The notes under the pieces: generated by a model
Database searches by the model: none
Told to the model about the DNA's origin: nothing
Seen by the model: the letters and a program-made list of their open reading frames with translations, nothing else
Shown: positions 12,648 through 23,299 of the stretch, piece by piece
Layout: every line of letters starts with the position of its first letter
How positions within the stretch are numbered: the first letter of the stretch is position 1
Position numbers and translations under genes: made by a program
Assembly: GCA_037176845.1 (NCBI GenBank)
Contig: JAYKXP010000262.1
Location: 1-42,741, forward strand
DNA from: Paramarasmius palmivorus
Taxonomy: Eukaryota > Basidiomycota > Agaricomycetes > Agaricales > Marasmiaceae
DNA: 42,741 nt
Direction: 5' to 3'

Positions 12648-12893
12648 GTTCAGCGCGAGTTGATGGTTAACGTTGAAGAAGACACGACTTACGAGACTAC
12701 GTGAGGCCTGAGAAAGGAAGTAGAAGGCGTGACCTTGGTTCGATTTGAGCCCGAAGAGGAAGGTGCCGCGAGGCCTGAGAGGGGGAGAGAAGAGCTTGAA
12801 GTTATACGCTGGAGGGACGATAATTATTCGTGTATTCTCAGAGGTATTTAATAATTATTTGCGTACCACAATTAACCGCGCTTGGGGGTTCAG

Positions 12894-12930
12894 ATTAGTG
12901 GGCGGATACCCGGCGTATCCTCCCACTAAT
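12894..12930. repeat. Short near-perfect inverted repeat (hairpin)
   Basis: ATTAGTGGG-C-GGATAC, a five-base loop, then GTATCC-T-CCCACTAAT: a 16-position stem with one C/T mismatch. It sits between the KDZ/small-gene block and the DUF6535 gene. It could be the tip of a decayed fold-back element or a transcription-related hairpin; nothing decides between these. Confidence 0.7.
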
Positions 12931-13637
12931 TAGCCGGTTTGGCTGGGAACCATAGGTGTAAGACTACTGTATCATTTGTTAATTAACCATGGCGCATAGG
13001 AAACAGAACCTTTTCTCTGTGTATTTCTTGAAACAAGAGCTACGCCGGCAAGTTAGTCTCCCCTAGGCAGAATCTCAACCGCTCGCAAGCTCGCTTTGTT
13101 GAGAAGTTGACCGAGGCGCAGGAACGTATTCTGCTGAATGATTCGGTTCTGCCTTAGTCTTTTTAGGTATTCTCTTCGTCAATCGTGGGGTGTTAAAGCC
13201 AACTTACCTTTCTATTACAACTGAGATCGTATATTTCATTTATTCGTCAAACCGTCTACCATCGAAAGAGGCCGAGTTGTTGTCAGTGTTCATCGGAGTC
13301 GGGGAACAATGAAATAAGCGCCCAAAATCTTCTTCGCTTCGACCACTTCCATCACCGACAACCACAACCGGACATTTCTTCCTTCGTTTCTCAAGATATT
13401 TGAAAGGTTATCAATGCGGTCACCTCCAAGGCATGCAGAAACCTCATGTCAATAGCTAGCGTGGTCTGGCGCTCAAGCGCTCAAGGTGTGTTGATGAAAT
13501 GACAAAGCCTGTCAATCTCTACTGATATGTCCAGCTTATCATACACTGTCCACATGAGCTTCAACGTGCATTTCTGCTGTCATTAGTGTGGTAGCTGCCA
13601 GGCCGAGGGAACCGACCTTTCATCCAGACACGACGAT
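12931..13637. other. Intergenic, upstream of the DUF6535 gene
   Basis: I see no gene here. It presumably contains the promoter of the plus-strand gene starting at 13,638. No clear TATA box sits within 100 bases of that start, and no conserved element is recognisable. Confidence 0.5.
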
Positions 13638-16485
13638 ATGGACATAGACCCGAGCAGAGAGGATAGCGTGGAGAGGAGGCAGGAAGAGCAGGAAAGGATG
13701 GGAGAGGCCTACAAGCAGTTGGAGGAGGACTTGAGGGTTGAGAATTTGGAGCAGTGGAGGCGGAGAATGGACAATGAGGAGCAGAGGAAGGGACAGGACT
13801 GGGAGATGAAGTGGATGAAGGAGAAGGAAGGGGAGTGGGAGCGGAAGGAGGAGGAGAGGAAGCGGAAGGAATATGAGCAGTGGAAGAGGAAGAAGGAGGA
13901 GGCGTACTCCGAGTCGTGGGAGAGGTTGGAGAGGCTGGATAATGAAAGGAAGGAGGAGAAACAGACGAAACAAAAGGCTGCCGAACCAGCATACGAAAAG
14001 CTGCAAGCAGAAGTGAAGAAATATGACGACGGAATGGTTGCTGGCTGGAAAGAAGATATTGACACTCTCCTGGTCTTTGTATGTCAGGTTTCATCTTTCT
14101 AGCAGTTTTCTGATCCATGAATAGGCCGGTCTCTTTTCTGCGGTCGTTACCGCTTTTCTCATCGAGTCGTATCAATGGCTCAGCGAAGATACAACCGTCG
14201 TTCTCCTCACCCAAATCTCCGAGCAACTCAACGGAACACAGACTCAACCTACACCATTCACACCAGAAGCTTCGTCAATTCGCATCAACTGCTTTTGGTT
14301 CCTCAGCCTCATCTTCAGCCTCACGTCTGCACTCTTCGGTCTACTGTGCAAACAGTGGCTACGCGAACACCAGCGCGATGTGCCAACTCGCACAGCCGCA
14401 GAGAATTTGGCACTACGACAACTACGCCGAGATAGCTTTGAGAAATGGGGTGTAGCGTCGTTCTTGTCAGCGCTCCCAATTCTTCTCGAGATTGCATTGG
14501 TCTTCTTTTTTGCCGGTGTTTTAGATCTTCTGTGGACGCTACAGCCCATGGTCTTTGGTACATGCCTCGCAGCTATTTCGCTCACCATGGGGCTGTATGT
14601 CCTCACCACAATCCTGCCCACCATCACAATTCCACGGGATCAGACCCGGTTTATTGACACTGCGACTAAGAATGAATATGGATTTTACGACCACCATCAT
14701 GACTTTGGGCAGTTGGCATACCAGTTCATTTGCCCATACAAATCACCTCAAGCATGGGCCGTCTACAAACTCTTCACCACACTCCCAAAACTGCTCCTCC
14801 GCTTTACCTTCATCAATAACTTCACCAAAATCCGCCTCCGCCCCTTATGGGATCACATCCAAGCTCAAACCTCCAGCTGGTCGACGTTTGACCTCCGAGT
14901 GGTCAGGCAGTTTGACCAGGAAGTCTGTTCCTTGTATTTTCACCCCTTTCGACTGCAGGTTTACGAGCTGCAGGCGTTGCAGTGGGCTGTCACAATGTTT
15001 CGTGATGGCCCTTCGATGATCCCTCATCTCGAGAATGTGTTGGAAACACTTCCCCGTTCAGTGGCGATTTCTGCAGTTCTGGATCAATGGGACATCATGA
15101 TGTGGGAGGGGAGGGAGTGGGATGTTGGGGTATACCTCTGGAACCCACCTATGTCCCCCAAGCCCAAACCCGTCACTAGCGACCCTCCACTCCACTCCCA
15201 AGAGGGGATAGAGTTGTTGTTCTGGCACCGGCTTTGGGGTGTCATTGTCGAGCGTGGGGATGTCGGTGATTTGTCCAAATCTCTTGAAGATTTCACCCAG
15301 AAGCTCCCAAAATCATCAAGAAACTTTCAGTTCTTCATTCCCCTCCCTCTTGCCACTGCACTATGGTCGCACAAGGAACCTCGAGTTCAACAGCTAGGCC
15401 TCCTGCTCCTGCGACATTTCGAAGAATCCTGGAAACCTTCCCCAGGGTATGACGAGGAGCGACACAACAAGGAGCGGGTGGCATTTGTTAATGGCCTTTC
15501 AGAGCACATTTACCATTCGGATCCACCTTCAGTGTTGTTGATGAGCAAAAGGGGGCAGGAGTTCATTAGATTCATTCATCACGGGATTATAATTCGTCGA
15601 TTGTATTCTCGTGATGATTTCTGGCGGTATGGCTGGCAACATGTAATTGAAAAGGTCCAGGAAGTTGGTAAACTGCCTGATGACTACTTCGCACCTCTCC
15701 CTGAAGGACATGAAGATCCACCTCCCTCTTCCCAACTACCTCAACTCGAACCTATACGATACTCCCAGGATACCGTACACCCACAATCCAACAGTCCTCG
15801 AGACGAAGACGGAGAACGACCATCATCGCCAGCAGGCAATGTCGAGAACCTCGAAATACAGGTGCTTGGATCCCATGGAAACACCACAAGCGGAATCCCA
15901 GACATCGCAGATGCTGCCTTGATACCCAGCAGTGCCAATCAAGGTGGCTCCAGTTCCCAGGTTCTCAATGAGGATTCCGCCTTCCTGCCGGATAATGGCA
16001 CTTCAGCAAGGGCGGTAGCTGAAGATACCAATCCTCAAGACTCTGACATCCAGGTGGCGGTCTCTCAGGGTGTCGCTGAAGGCGTGTCGGTACCTCTCTC
16101 GGCTGGAAACAACGACAACGAACCTGCTGTACCGAGCGAGGCCGTACCACCGGATACTGACCCCGATCGCTTCGCACAGGCTACCAAGGATGTTGCGCAA
16201 GCTGTCTCTTTGCCGTTAGAAGAACATGGCGAACCTGCAGGCGTTGATCACAGAGGACAAGCCATTGTCACTACTGGAGGGATTGCTGCCGACTCAGGCC
16301 AGGATATACATACTGTTGGTGACAACATCTCGCTAGCAATTCTTGAGCCCCCAGACCATTGCGTCACTGGTACAAGCCCTTCGCGTCAAGGAGATAGTGT
16401 TGGGGTAGACGGAGTGTCAGGCCGAGTCGGATGGAACCCGACAAACGACCCGAACTCGCTGCGTGTACACTGGTTCAGGCCTTGA
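13638..16485 (+). CDS. DUF6535-domain membrane protein with N-terminal charged coiled coil, 933 residues
   Basis: Two exons, 13638-14078 and 14125-16485, are joined in phase 0 across a 46-base intron (GTATGT...AATAG). The join restores the family sequence DTLLVF-AGLFSAVVTAFLIES, which fixes the model. Residues about 8-130 are an extremely charged Glu/Arg/Lys/Trp coiled coil. The DUF6535 core follows: WKEDIDTLLVF, a first membrane segment (about 148-166), a second ending in LCKQWLRE (about 200-225), and two more at about 258-286 and 290-315. A soluble middle follows (about 320-590). The last about 310 residues are Pro/Ser/Asp-rich low complexity with a loose internal repeat (GVAEGVSVPL / DVAQAVSLPL), ending WFRP. 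DUF6535 proteins are expanded in Agaricomycetes; their function is unknown. The frame is fully open, so the gene may be functional. Start: the first ATG of the open frame, MDIDPSRED. A longer 5' exon is not excluded. Confidence 0.88.
14079..14124 (+). other. Intron of the DUF6535 gene
   Basis: This 46-base intron starts GTATGT and ends AATAG. Without removal the frame stops at 14,100-14,102. With removal the conserved VF-AGLFSAV junction is restored. Confidence 0.88.
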
Positions 16486-17039
16486 ATTGTTGAATAGGAA
16501 TGTATGTGTTTATTTTGTCCAGTTGCTAGTGTACACAAGTTCATATATAGCCACGTAACATGTATGTCCATGACATTGTATCATATATTGGGTTACCAGA
16601 ACTAAATGACCAGCAGCATTAGTTTTGGCATGAAAAGGACACGAGGAACACGAACACTGACACTAGCTCGGAGAAATGAACACCGTCGAAATGTTTCTCT
16701 GAGCTGGTTCCAGGTGCAGGTTGTGTTAGCCCGTGGTCCCCAAGCCAAGCAGCGCCTTATTGGACCTGGAGAATAGGAACAGGCTTTCTGTCAGTGAAGA
16801 GAAAGATGAAAGAACACCAGCGATGTACCGTCCTATCACGTCCAAGACCATGTACTACATCAGTTTTTTAGTCGGTCTGGATAGTTCTTGACGCAGTGCA
16901 CGCGATTTTCGAGTCAAGCTAGAGGTTGCGTGAGTAACTTAGGTGAATGTTGGTAACAGATACAACGTACAAACTTGAAAGAATCACAGTGGGAATGGTT
17001 ATTGTTTGAACTTGGATTTGTGTCGAAAAGGTCGGCCAC
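16486..17039. other. Intergenic, no gene seen
   Basis: This is the 3' flank of the DUF6535 gene. TATATA- and AATA-rich stretches at 16,540-16,590 could serve as the polyadenylation region. No open frame of note. Confidence 0.5.
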
Positions 17040-18619
17040 TAGGATTCCGGGATGAAAAAGCTGTCAACAAGACTACAAGCAGAGAAGCGAACAGGCAGTC
17101 TTAAGCTTCAGGGGCATGGCCGAACCAACTTGATTGAGAGTCGCTTTTTTGATCTCTGGTCCGCGCAGCGTCCATCTTTGCGGATGTTGTTGGTTCTATT
17201 CAAGATGAGCATGGTGGCTTTCAGGATACCGAAGTCGTTTTGGGTTGGCTTGATATTGGTAGCAATTGAGAGTATGCCGAGAGCAAACTGGATAGCGGAT
17301 GGGTGTTTGGTATTTTCGCTAAGCTCGAATTCAGTAATCAGTGTATCGAGGGGACCGGTACGTACCTCATGCTAGTTCGCTTCGATTTGTTTAGACTGTA
17401 TGAACGGTCAGCAGGTGATCGATGGTACGAGAATGCGACATGCCTGATCAAGAACCTATCGAAGGAACCCATCCGTGTATTTTTGTCTCTCTTCCCAAAC
17501 GGCTGGATCTTGATATCCGGAAGCGGTATCCTCTGAGAATAGCATCCAGCTTTCTCGGACGTATTTGAAAGGGGAGTGGTGTCATCGTGAGCCTGCATGG
17601 CTTTGCGAGGGCTACGGAGAATAGGCGGCGATCTGTGATCGAGAAGGTCGTCTCGATGGCGGTGCGAGATACTGCAATTGAACTTGACGCTATAGAGTGT
17701 GGTCAACGTGTATGGTGCCTCTTGATAGCGAGAGTGCCGATGGACACATCCGAACCTGCACAAGAATAGGGCTGGGGTAGGTGATAGTAATGGAACCTTC
17801 AACTGATAGATTTCAATCTCATGAGCTCGAACTTCCTTTTCATATGGGCTTGAAAGGAGGCACCGTTAGCTTTCAAGTCAGCGATCGGATAAAATAACAC
17901 GTACCGTTATCTGCAGAATGGTGCAATCTCTTATAGCCCATTGACGCGTCATCAGGCATTCCTGGAGCTCAGTCAGAGCAAGAGACCATTTTAGCCTATG
18001 TACACCTTGAGTAAACGAAGGGTGATGTTTTGAGGTCGAGGTATTGGTGGTTGTGAGGAAAAAAACAAAGGCTGGCGGTGAGCTCTACCGCCGGTACCAC
18101 AGGCACTGTCCATTCAAAGCTAAGATCCCTTGTTTTTATGCCAACGGAGCTTATACTCACGTAGGAGGTCACATTGATGGCATTTGTGGTCTTGATAATT
18201 CCGCGTTGCTAATCCATGCTCGCGGGATGCTATTACTGTGAGGTATCGTTGATGTTGACCTTTCGAGGCCTCCATGCTTCAAGCATGATCAGGGCATGTC
18301 GGGTAGGTTCAAGACAGAAGGAATACCAAAGCTATGAGAGCTTGGAATGAGCTAAGGCTTGGTAGAATCCTTGAAAACGCACCTGTCTTTGAACAATCTG
18401 CCGGAAAGATCACCGCTTCGAGCATCAGTGAAAGAGGACGCGCGTATTTTTGCTATGATAGATGGGCTAATGGCGCGTTATGCTAGCAGGGATGTAAGCA
18501 AGACATACCTGAGACGGATTAGCCAGCTGAGCAACAGCTGAGATCTGAGAGCTTTCGGTGTGGTAGTGGTTGCGGAAGAGCTTTTGCCGCCGGCAATTGA
18601 CCTTCCTCAAAACGACCAT
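17040..18619 (-). pseudogene. Minus-strand member of the divergent pair, copy A (unknown family)
   Basis: Exon 1 runs 18619-18509 (37 codons, fully open: starts MVVLRK, ends AQLANPSQ) and closes at a GTATGT donor. A second small exon lies at about 18452-18382, ending at a GTGCGTTTT donor. Both exon edges recur in copy C (QLANPPQ, then GTATGT; later AAG, then GTGCGTTTT), and parts recur in copy B. Farther down, an open minus frame of 154 codons lies at 17802-17338; it may contain later exons, but I cannot join them convincingly. No known domain is recognised. The shared splice sites suggest a real gene family; intactness is unproven. It starts 108 bases from the plus-strand partner at 18,728. 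Confidence 0.35.
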
Positions 18620-18727
18620 TGTTTGATCGCCTTTTGTCTCTTTACTCTCTTTGCCAGTCTAATGGTATGTTCAACCATCAGATGCTCACTTTCTGAGTAC
18701 TAATGTACCTCCTGGTAGACCAGCACA
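18620..18727. promoter_or_regulatory. Putative bidirectional promoter, copy A (108 bases)
   Basis: This spacer separates the two divergent starts at 18,619 (minus) and 18,728 (plus). The equivalent spacer in copy B (28,336-28,442) is 107 bases long and shares blocks such as CTTTGC(C/A)AGTCTAATG. Conservation of both length and sequence suggests a shared promoter. No canonical TATA box is obvious. Confidence 0.35.
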
Positions 18728-20415
18728 ATGGAACAACCCAAGACATGGCGCGTTGACTTTTGGCATAAGGTATGTACGCTGCTTTTGCTCAATGTTTGTT
18801 TTCCTCATCCTTGTTCCTGCCCAAGCGTACCTGCAACTCGATCCTTTCACCTTTGAAAATACAATACCTCCCTCTCAAAGATGGCTCCAAAACCGATCTC
18901 AAACTCTCCGCTCCGTATCACCCACATAGGCTCGACTACCTAGCTTAGGCTACTCCGCACATCCATTACTCAGTCAAGATTCCGCCTGGCCACCTCCATA
19001 TGCATGCCACTCCCATCCTTGAGATCTCTTTCATACAGGTGGTTCAATGCCTTCCTGGATTCCATAACGCCATCCCGCACCGAATATCTTTCCGCTCCCT
19101 TTGGCCCAACCGAGCCTGCCTCGCATATTTCATCAAGAAGGGAGCAAGTTCCTGCGGTGTATCGGGTGGAGATGAGAAGTGTTCTAGGCTTAAGAGTGGT
19201 GTATGAGAGTCGTTGGGTTTGGTTAGGATATGCGTTCCAAGGATACAGGTTAGCAGTCTCTTGTTTTGCCTTTTCAACGCGTTTTCCTGACATCGTCCTT
19301 TCTGCAGCGCCGAGAAAGACTCCGGTCTTCAAGCAGTTGTTTCTGAACGAGACCAGCAGTTGTTACCTCCTCCTCCAGTCACACCAGACGCCTCTTTCCC
19401 CAAACATACATACTACATTCCGACAATAGCCGCAACTGCCAACAACATTCTATTCGTTTCCCAACCTTACAACCTCCAAAAAACCTCATTTTCCTATCCC
19501 ATCCCTCAGCTCCTGACGTCCTGTTCCAATACCAAGGTTGCTCGGAGTCAACCAGGCTTTTATCAAGCTGGTAACATTCCGTGGTTGTCATACCGATCTC
19601 GGCCTGGGTGTACGGTGTGGACAGGCTTTCCAAGTTGCAGCAGGAGGTAATGGCTTTGATGTCCGAAGCTTGTGACTGGGAAACTTCGCCGGCTGGAGTT
19701 CTTCCTATGTCACGGTGGTCACCACCTAAACCTCGTCTTCGTTATAGGCTACGCCTACTCTGGCTTCCGTAGCCCCAGCAAATCGGCCTATCACGCACCA
19801 ACTGCGAAATTCCCCATTCCAATTACCGATACCTCAGCTCTCTCACCGCATCTCGGATACCTTGACTTGGAGTGTTTGCCCAGGAAACACAAGTTTGATA
19901 ACGGTTTCTCAAAGTCGAGGAGCTGCGAATCGGTGCTCACAGAAATCCTTTCATACCGGCATGGTCAGCAGCTTGTCCTATCGTACTGCAGTCAGCGCCA
20001 AAAAAGGCCCAATGCCTCGTTCTACCCTTGATATCAGGATGCACTAGACCATTTCGTCTAGCTTATGTATCTCAAGCTCTTCAGACTCACCCTCTGGTGA
20101 TCCGGCGTATCCGGAGGAGGCTTGTGAAGCTATCATACTGGGGCTGGAAATGTTGACAGTGTGTTCGGTGGGTATTGTTCTCGTGTTTCTTCCACTAATA
20201 TTGATGTCCTTCTGTTCGTAGTACTTACCAAACTTAACTCAAGGTCGAAACATTCAAAATTTGCCCGTCAGAGCTTGAGAAGCTCTCTGGTATCCCGGTA
20301 CTTCGGAAGCGTCTTATCCTGCTAGCTACAACATCTTCTGTCATTGATGAGAATCAGCTATCGCCTTGGCTATTGTTTCATCAATGGAATCGGAAGGCGC
20401 CATATATCTCTTGAT
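18728..20415 (+). pseudogene. Plus-strand member of the divergent pair, copy A (unknown family, degenerate)
   Basis: Exon 1 (18728-18769) encodes MEQPKTWRVDFWHK and ends at GTATGT. Copy B has MEIPKEWRVDFRNK in the same position with the same donor. The next block reads YLQLDPFTFEN and then meets an in-frame TAG near 18,930; copy B reads VQVDLYTLND. Later matching blocks are GYAYSGFRSPSKSAYHA near 19,746 (copy B: GYAFSAFHGPSKAAYHS) and YLDLE near 19,860. An open block reading VETFKICPSELEKLSG follows at about 20,244-20,415. The hydrophobic GYA(F/Y)S segment hints at a membrane protein, but I do not recognise the family. In-frame stops make a functional product unlikely unless my exon edges are wrong. 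Confidence 0.4.
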
Positions 20416-20420
20416 TGACT

Positions 20421-22570
20421 ACCTTTCCGAACTCACGGGCATGGGTACTCAGGTTTACGGTGCTCGATGGTGATGGTTAGTCACTGGTGAACCCGGAGTC
20501 AAATCTGGTGTTCGTGGAGACAAAACCACTTATGGCTCTGGAAGTTGGCTGCTACGTTTGATGCCTTGATGGCAGTGGTGGGAGTGGGGTGTTTGAGGGT
20601 ACTTACATGGCGGTCAACGATGTTCGAGGTTCGTGACCGTTTTCTCCTGCTCGAACATTCCGTTTTCTGATTCTGGTGTTCTTTCAAGCAGCCTGAAGGT
20701 GTCTTCAGACCTCGTCTGAACAGGGATGGGTGGACGTAAGGTTATGGCGCCGCTGATCAGCTGGAGAAGATGAAACGGCCGTGGCAAAGGGAGTTGTCAG
20801 TCGATGGACAGCCTATGACTCGATCCCGGTGGTATGATACCTTTGCCACGGATCGCCTTGTATAGGGTACCGAGGTCTTCACTCGCCATCCCTTCACCAT
20901 TAGTGGAGCACCGACCCAGGATCGACTTCCAAGAATGTTGCTCAAGAACTTCCTTCACCTTTTGCAGGACAAAACCAGCTAGGGATACTCACGAAGATCG
21001 GGGATTTTTGACCTAAGTGTCACTGGTCCTACTTGCGAGGAGATCATAGGGAACGGAATCAAAGAGGGGATAAAACAAACATTGCTATGCATTGGTTTTG
21101 CTCATGACCTATATTATCGTACCGTTCCTGGACGAGAGAGAACCTTTTTATCTATCATACATTCATGATTCCTGGGATAGTGGACATGAGACTATATAAT
21201 GGCTTGTATATCGTCGTAAATTGTAAATAGGTCCCAATGTAACGTATCGGATGACCGAACACACAGCGTCATTGATAGCTTACAGCCATTTGAAGAACTT
21301 AGGGCGGGCACGATTTTTCCCGCGCGAGCTGATGGCACCTTCCAAACGTATCTTCCGCCTGCATCTTCCCATCAAAATGTCTAAGCGAGGTAGCTGAAGC
21401 CTCATAAATGGTCCCTTTGTACACCTCAACCACTCCAGTGTATTCCCAACTGCCCCTGAGGGACTTTGGACACACTTCTCGAGATTTTCCAAAGCTATCT
21501 CTGATGCTGGTACGGCTAATGCATGAATTTCCAAATATGGAAATTCACTTTGACCCAACAAACAGACGCCATATTAACATTCTTGAACTAAGAGCCCATC
21601 AATGACTGGATGAGAGAAAGATAGAGGTCGAGAAATGATGAAATGAGGCTGAAGACAATTGGAAGATGCCTCGGCTAACGCTCAGAAGATTGCCTTGGAA
21701 TATTGATCAAGGTTGCACGCGAACCCGGCCCCGCCCTAAGTTCTTCAAATGGCTGTAAAGAGAACTATAAGCATTGTAGACCAGAACCAACTCGGAGAAG
21801 CGAACAAGTTTGTCTCGTAGCCGAAGTGGTCATAGGAGGCAGTTCCGTGATACAGTATTGGAGGCGTGGTTATCCTTCACATTGTTTAGTAGCCTGATAC
21901 CGATTTTGATATACGATACCCTTGTAGATGATACCATATTGGATGCTCGCCGTGTGTGCCACTGCCTTTATCTCAGTGTTGCTCAAAATTAGTTTTCTTT
22001 ACGCCTCTCTGCATTCTCCAATAGTCATCTGCTTGCACCTAAATCCGTCGCACGAGTGACTGGTCCTCCAACTAACCCTTACTAATCATCAAGTGCCGGG
22101 TCTGAAAACACTGTCTCGCGAATTGGGGATGTCGATGCAAGTGATCATGCTGTTCTATCGATAGAATGGTAGTACTACTTTCGGCCTGAATGATTTGGCA
22201 CTTGTTTGGCACCGTAATCTTTAAGCCCAGCTTAACTATCACAGCTAGTGACCTTTCAATTTGAGCCTTGCGGTATTGACCCCAGCAAAGAGACTTGCAG
22301 ACGTTCATAAGAATCGTATTTGATTACCGAAGATATATATGTCGACAGACCCAATATTCTGCCTATTACCGATGTTATTGAACTACCAGCCGCTCCAAGA
22401 AACACCGTGACTATGCCAAAACAGGTATCCGTACTGTACGTGGCACGCCACCAGCCAAAAGAGTGGTGAGATTCACTATTTTTGTAGACCCTGGTAAAGA
22501 AATTGCGTGTTCAAGATAGATAGCCTTGGTCATGTAGATGAAATTCCTCCGGGAACTAAGGGCAGGGATT
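20421..22570. other. Stretch without a recognisable gene
   Basis: It contains only short frames on both strands. It could include the 3' exons of the plus-strand copy A and the 3' part of the minus-strand copy B, but nothing could be assigned. Confidence 0.5.
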
Positions 22571-22943
22571 CTAGGTTGCTGAGGATACAGCTATAAGAAC
22601 GAAAACCTTTAAGGTAAGATCCGAGAACGCACCTTCTGGGTTTTGAGCCACCTTTAGTCTTGCGTCTCCATCCATTTCAAGGTGAGCACAACACGTTACA
22701 CCATCGGCACGTTGGGACAAGGTGACAGGCCTGAGAAATCGATTTCTCAAGCTGTCAACACGCGTACGGGTCATCTCAAGAGGCATATCAGGGTTCATGC
22801 ACATGCATAACATCCATTGTAGTCTAGCAGAGGAGTCGTCTGTGGTTGAAATTTTTGAGGTGGACATAGAGGCTATGAAAACGTACGAAAGAGTGAACAT
22901 TGTGGAGACAGCAGTGCCGATATCTTTGTTAGGTTCATAACGA

Positions 22944-22948
22944 TTTGC
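22944..22948. repeat. Target-site duplication TTTGC (left copy)
   Basis: TTTGC directly precedes the left LTR and recurs directly after the right LTR at 27,234-27,238. Five bases is the usual length for copia insertions. Confidence 0.9.
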
Positions 22949-23255
22949 TGTCAGAGTTTTAGATTGAACTCTGTTAGCAGCGATAGCGCAGGTAAGCGTG
23001 AATAAATGATAGCAGATGACCAGAGGGGTTGAGATAACACAAGATGATGAACTGATGATTATTGTAGGGTTTTCTGTCTAGCTTTTATACATGAGTAAGG
23101 ATGAAAGATAAACCTAAAAGTACAAGTATAGATGCGATAGAAATAACTGTGGCTTTCTGTAAGTAAGTGGGTCAGACAAAACGATACGAGCGGGTCAAGA
23201 GATATTCTAAGATGTGGCATGCATATGTAAATATAAACGTTCTATATTTCCAACA
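22949..23255 (-). repeat. 3' LTR of the copia-type element
   Basis: 307 bases, reading TGTCAGAG...CCAACA on the plus strand. It differs from the other LTR at three positions only (22,999; 23,007; 23,133), each TG here where the other copy has CG. Confidence 0.95.
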
Positions 23256-23271
23256 CTCCCCCTCAAACCTT
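23256..23271 (-). other. Polypurine tract of the copia-type element
   Basis: On the minus strand GGTTTGAGGGGGAG abuts the start of the 3' LTR (TGTTGG). It is the expected primer for plus-strand DNA synthesis. Confidence 0.8.
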
Positions 23272-23299
23272 GGATTATGGAATGATCTGAGGTTTGACT

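Noticed and set aside
13561..14247. Minus-strand open frame of 228 codons
   Set aside because: It is the antisense of the DUF6535 coiled-coil exon. Its Pro/Ser/Leu richness is the mirror of the Glu/Lys-rich coding strand.
17338..17802. Minus-strand 154-codon frame as an independent gene
   Set aside because: No domain, no clear start context and no repeat of it in the other copies; mentioned only as possible later exons of copy A.
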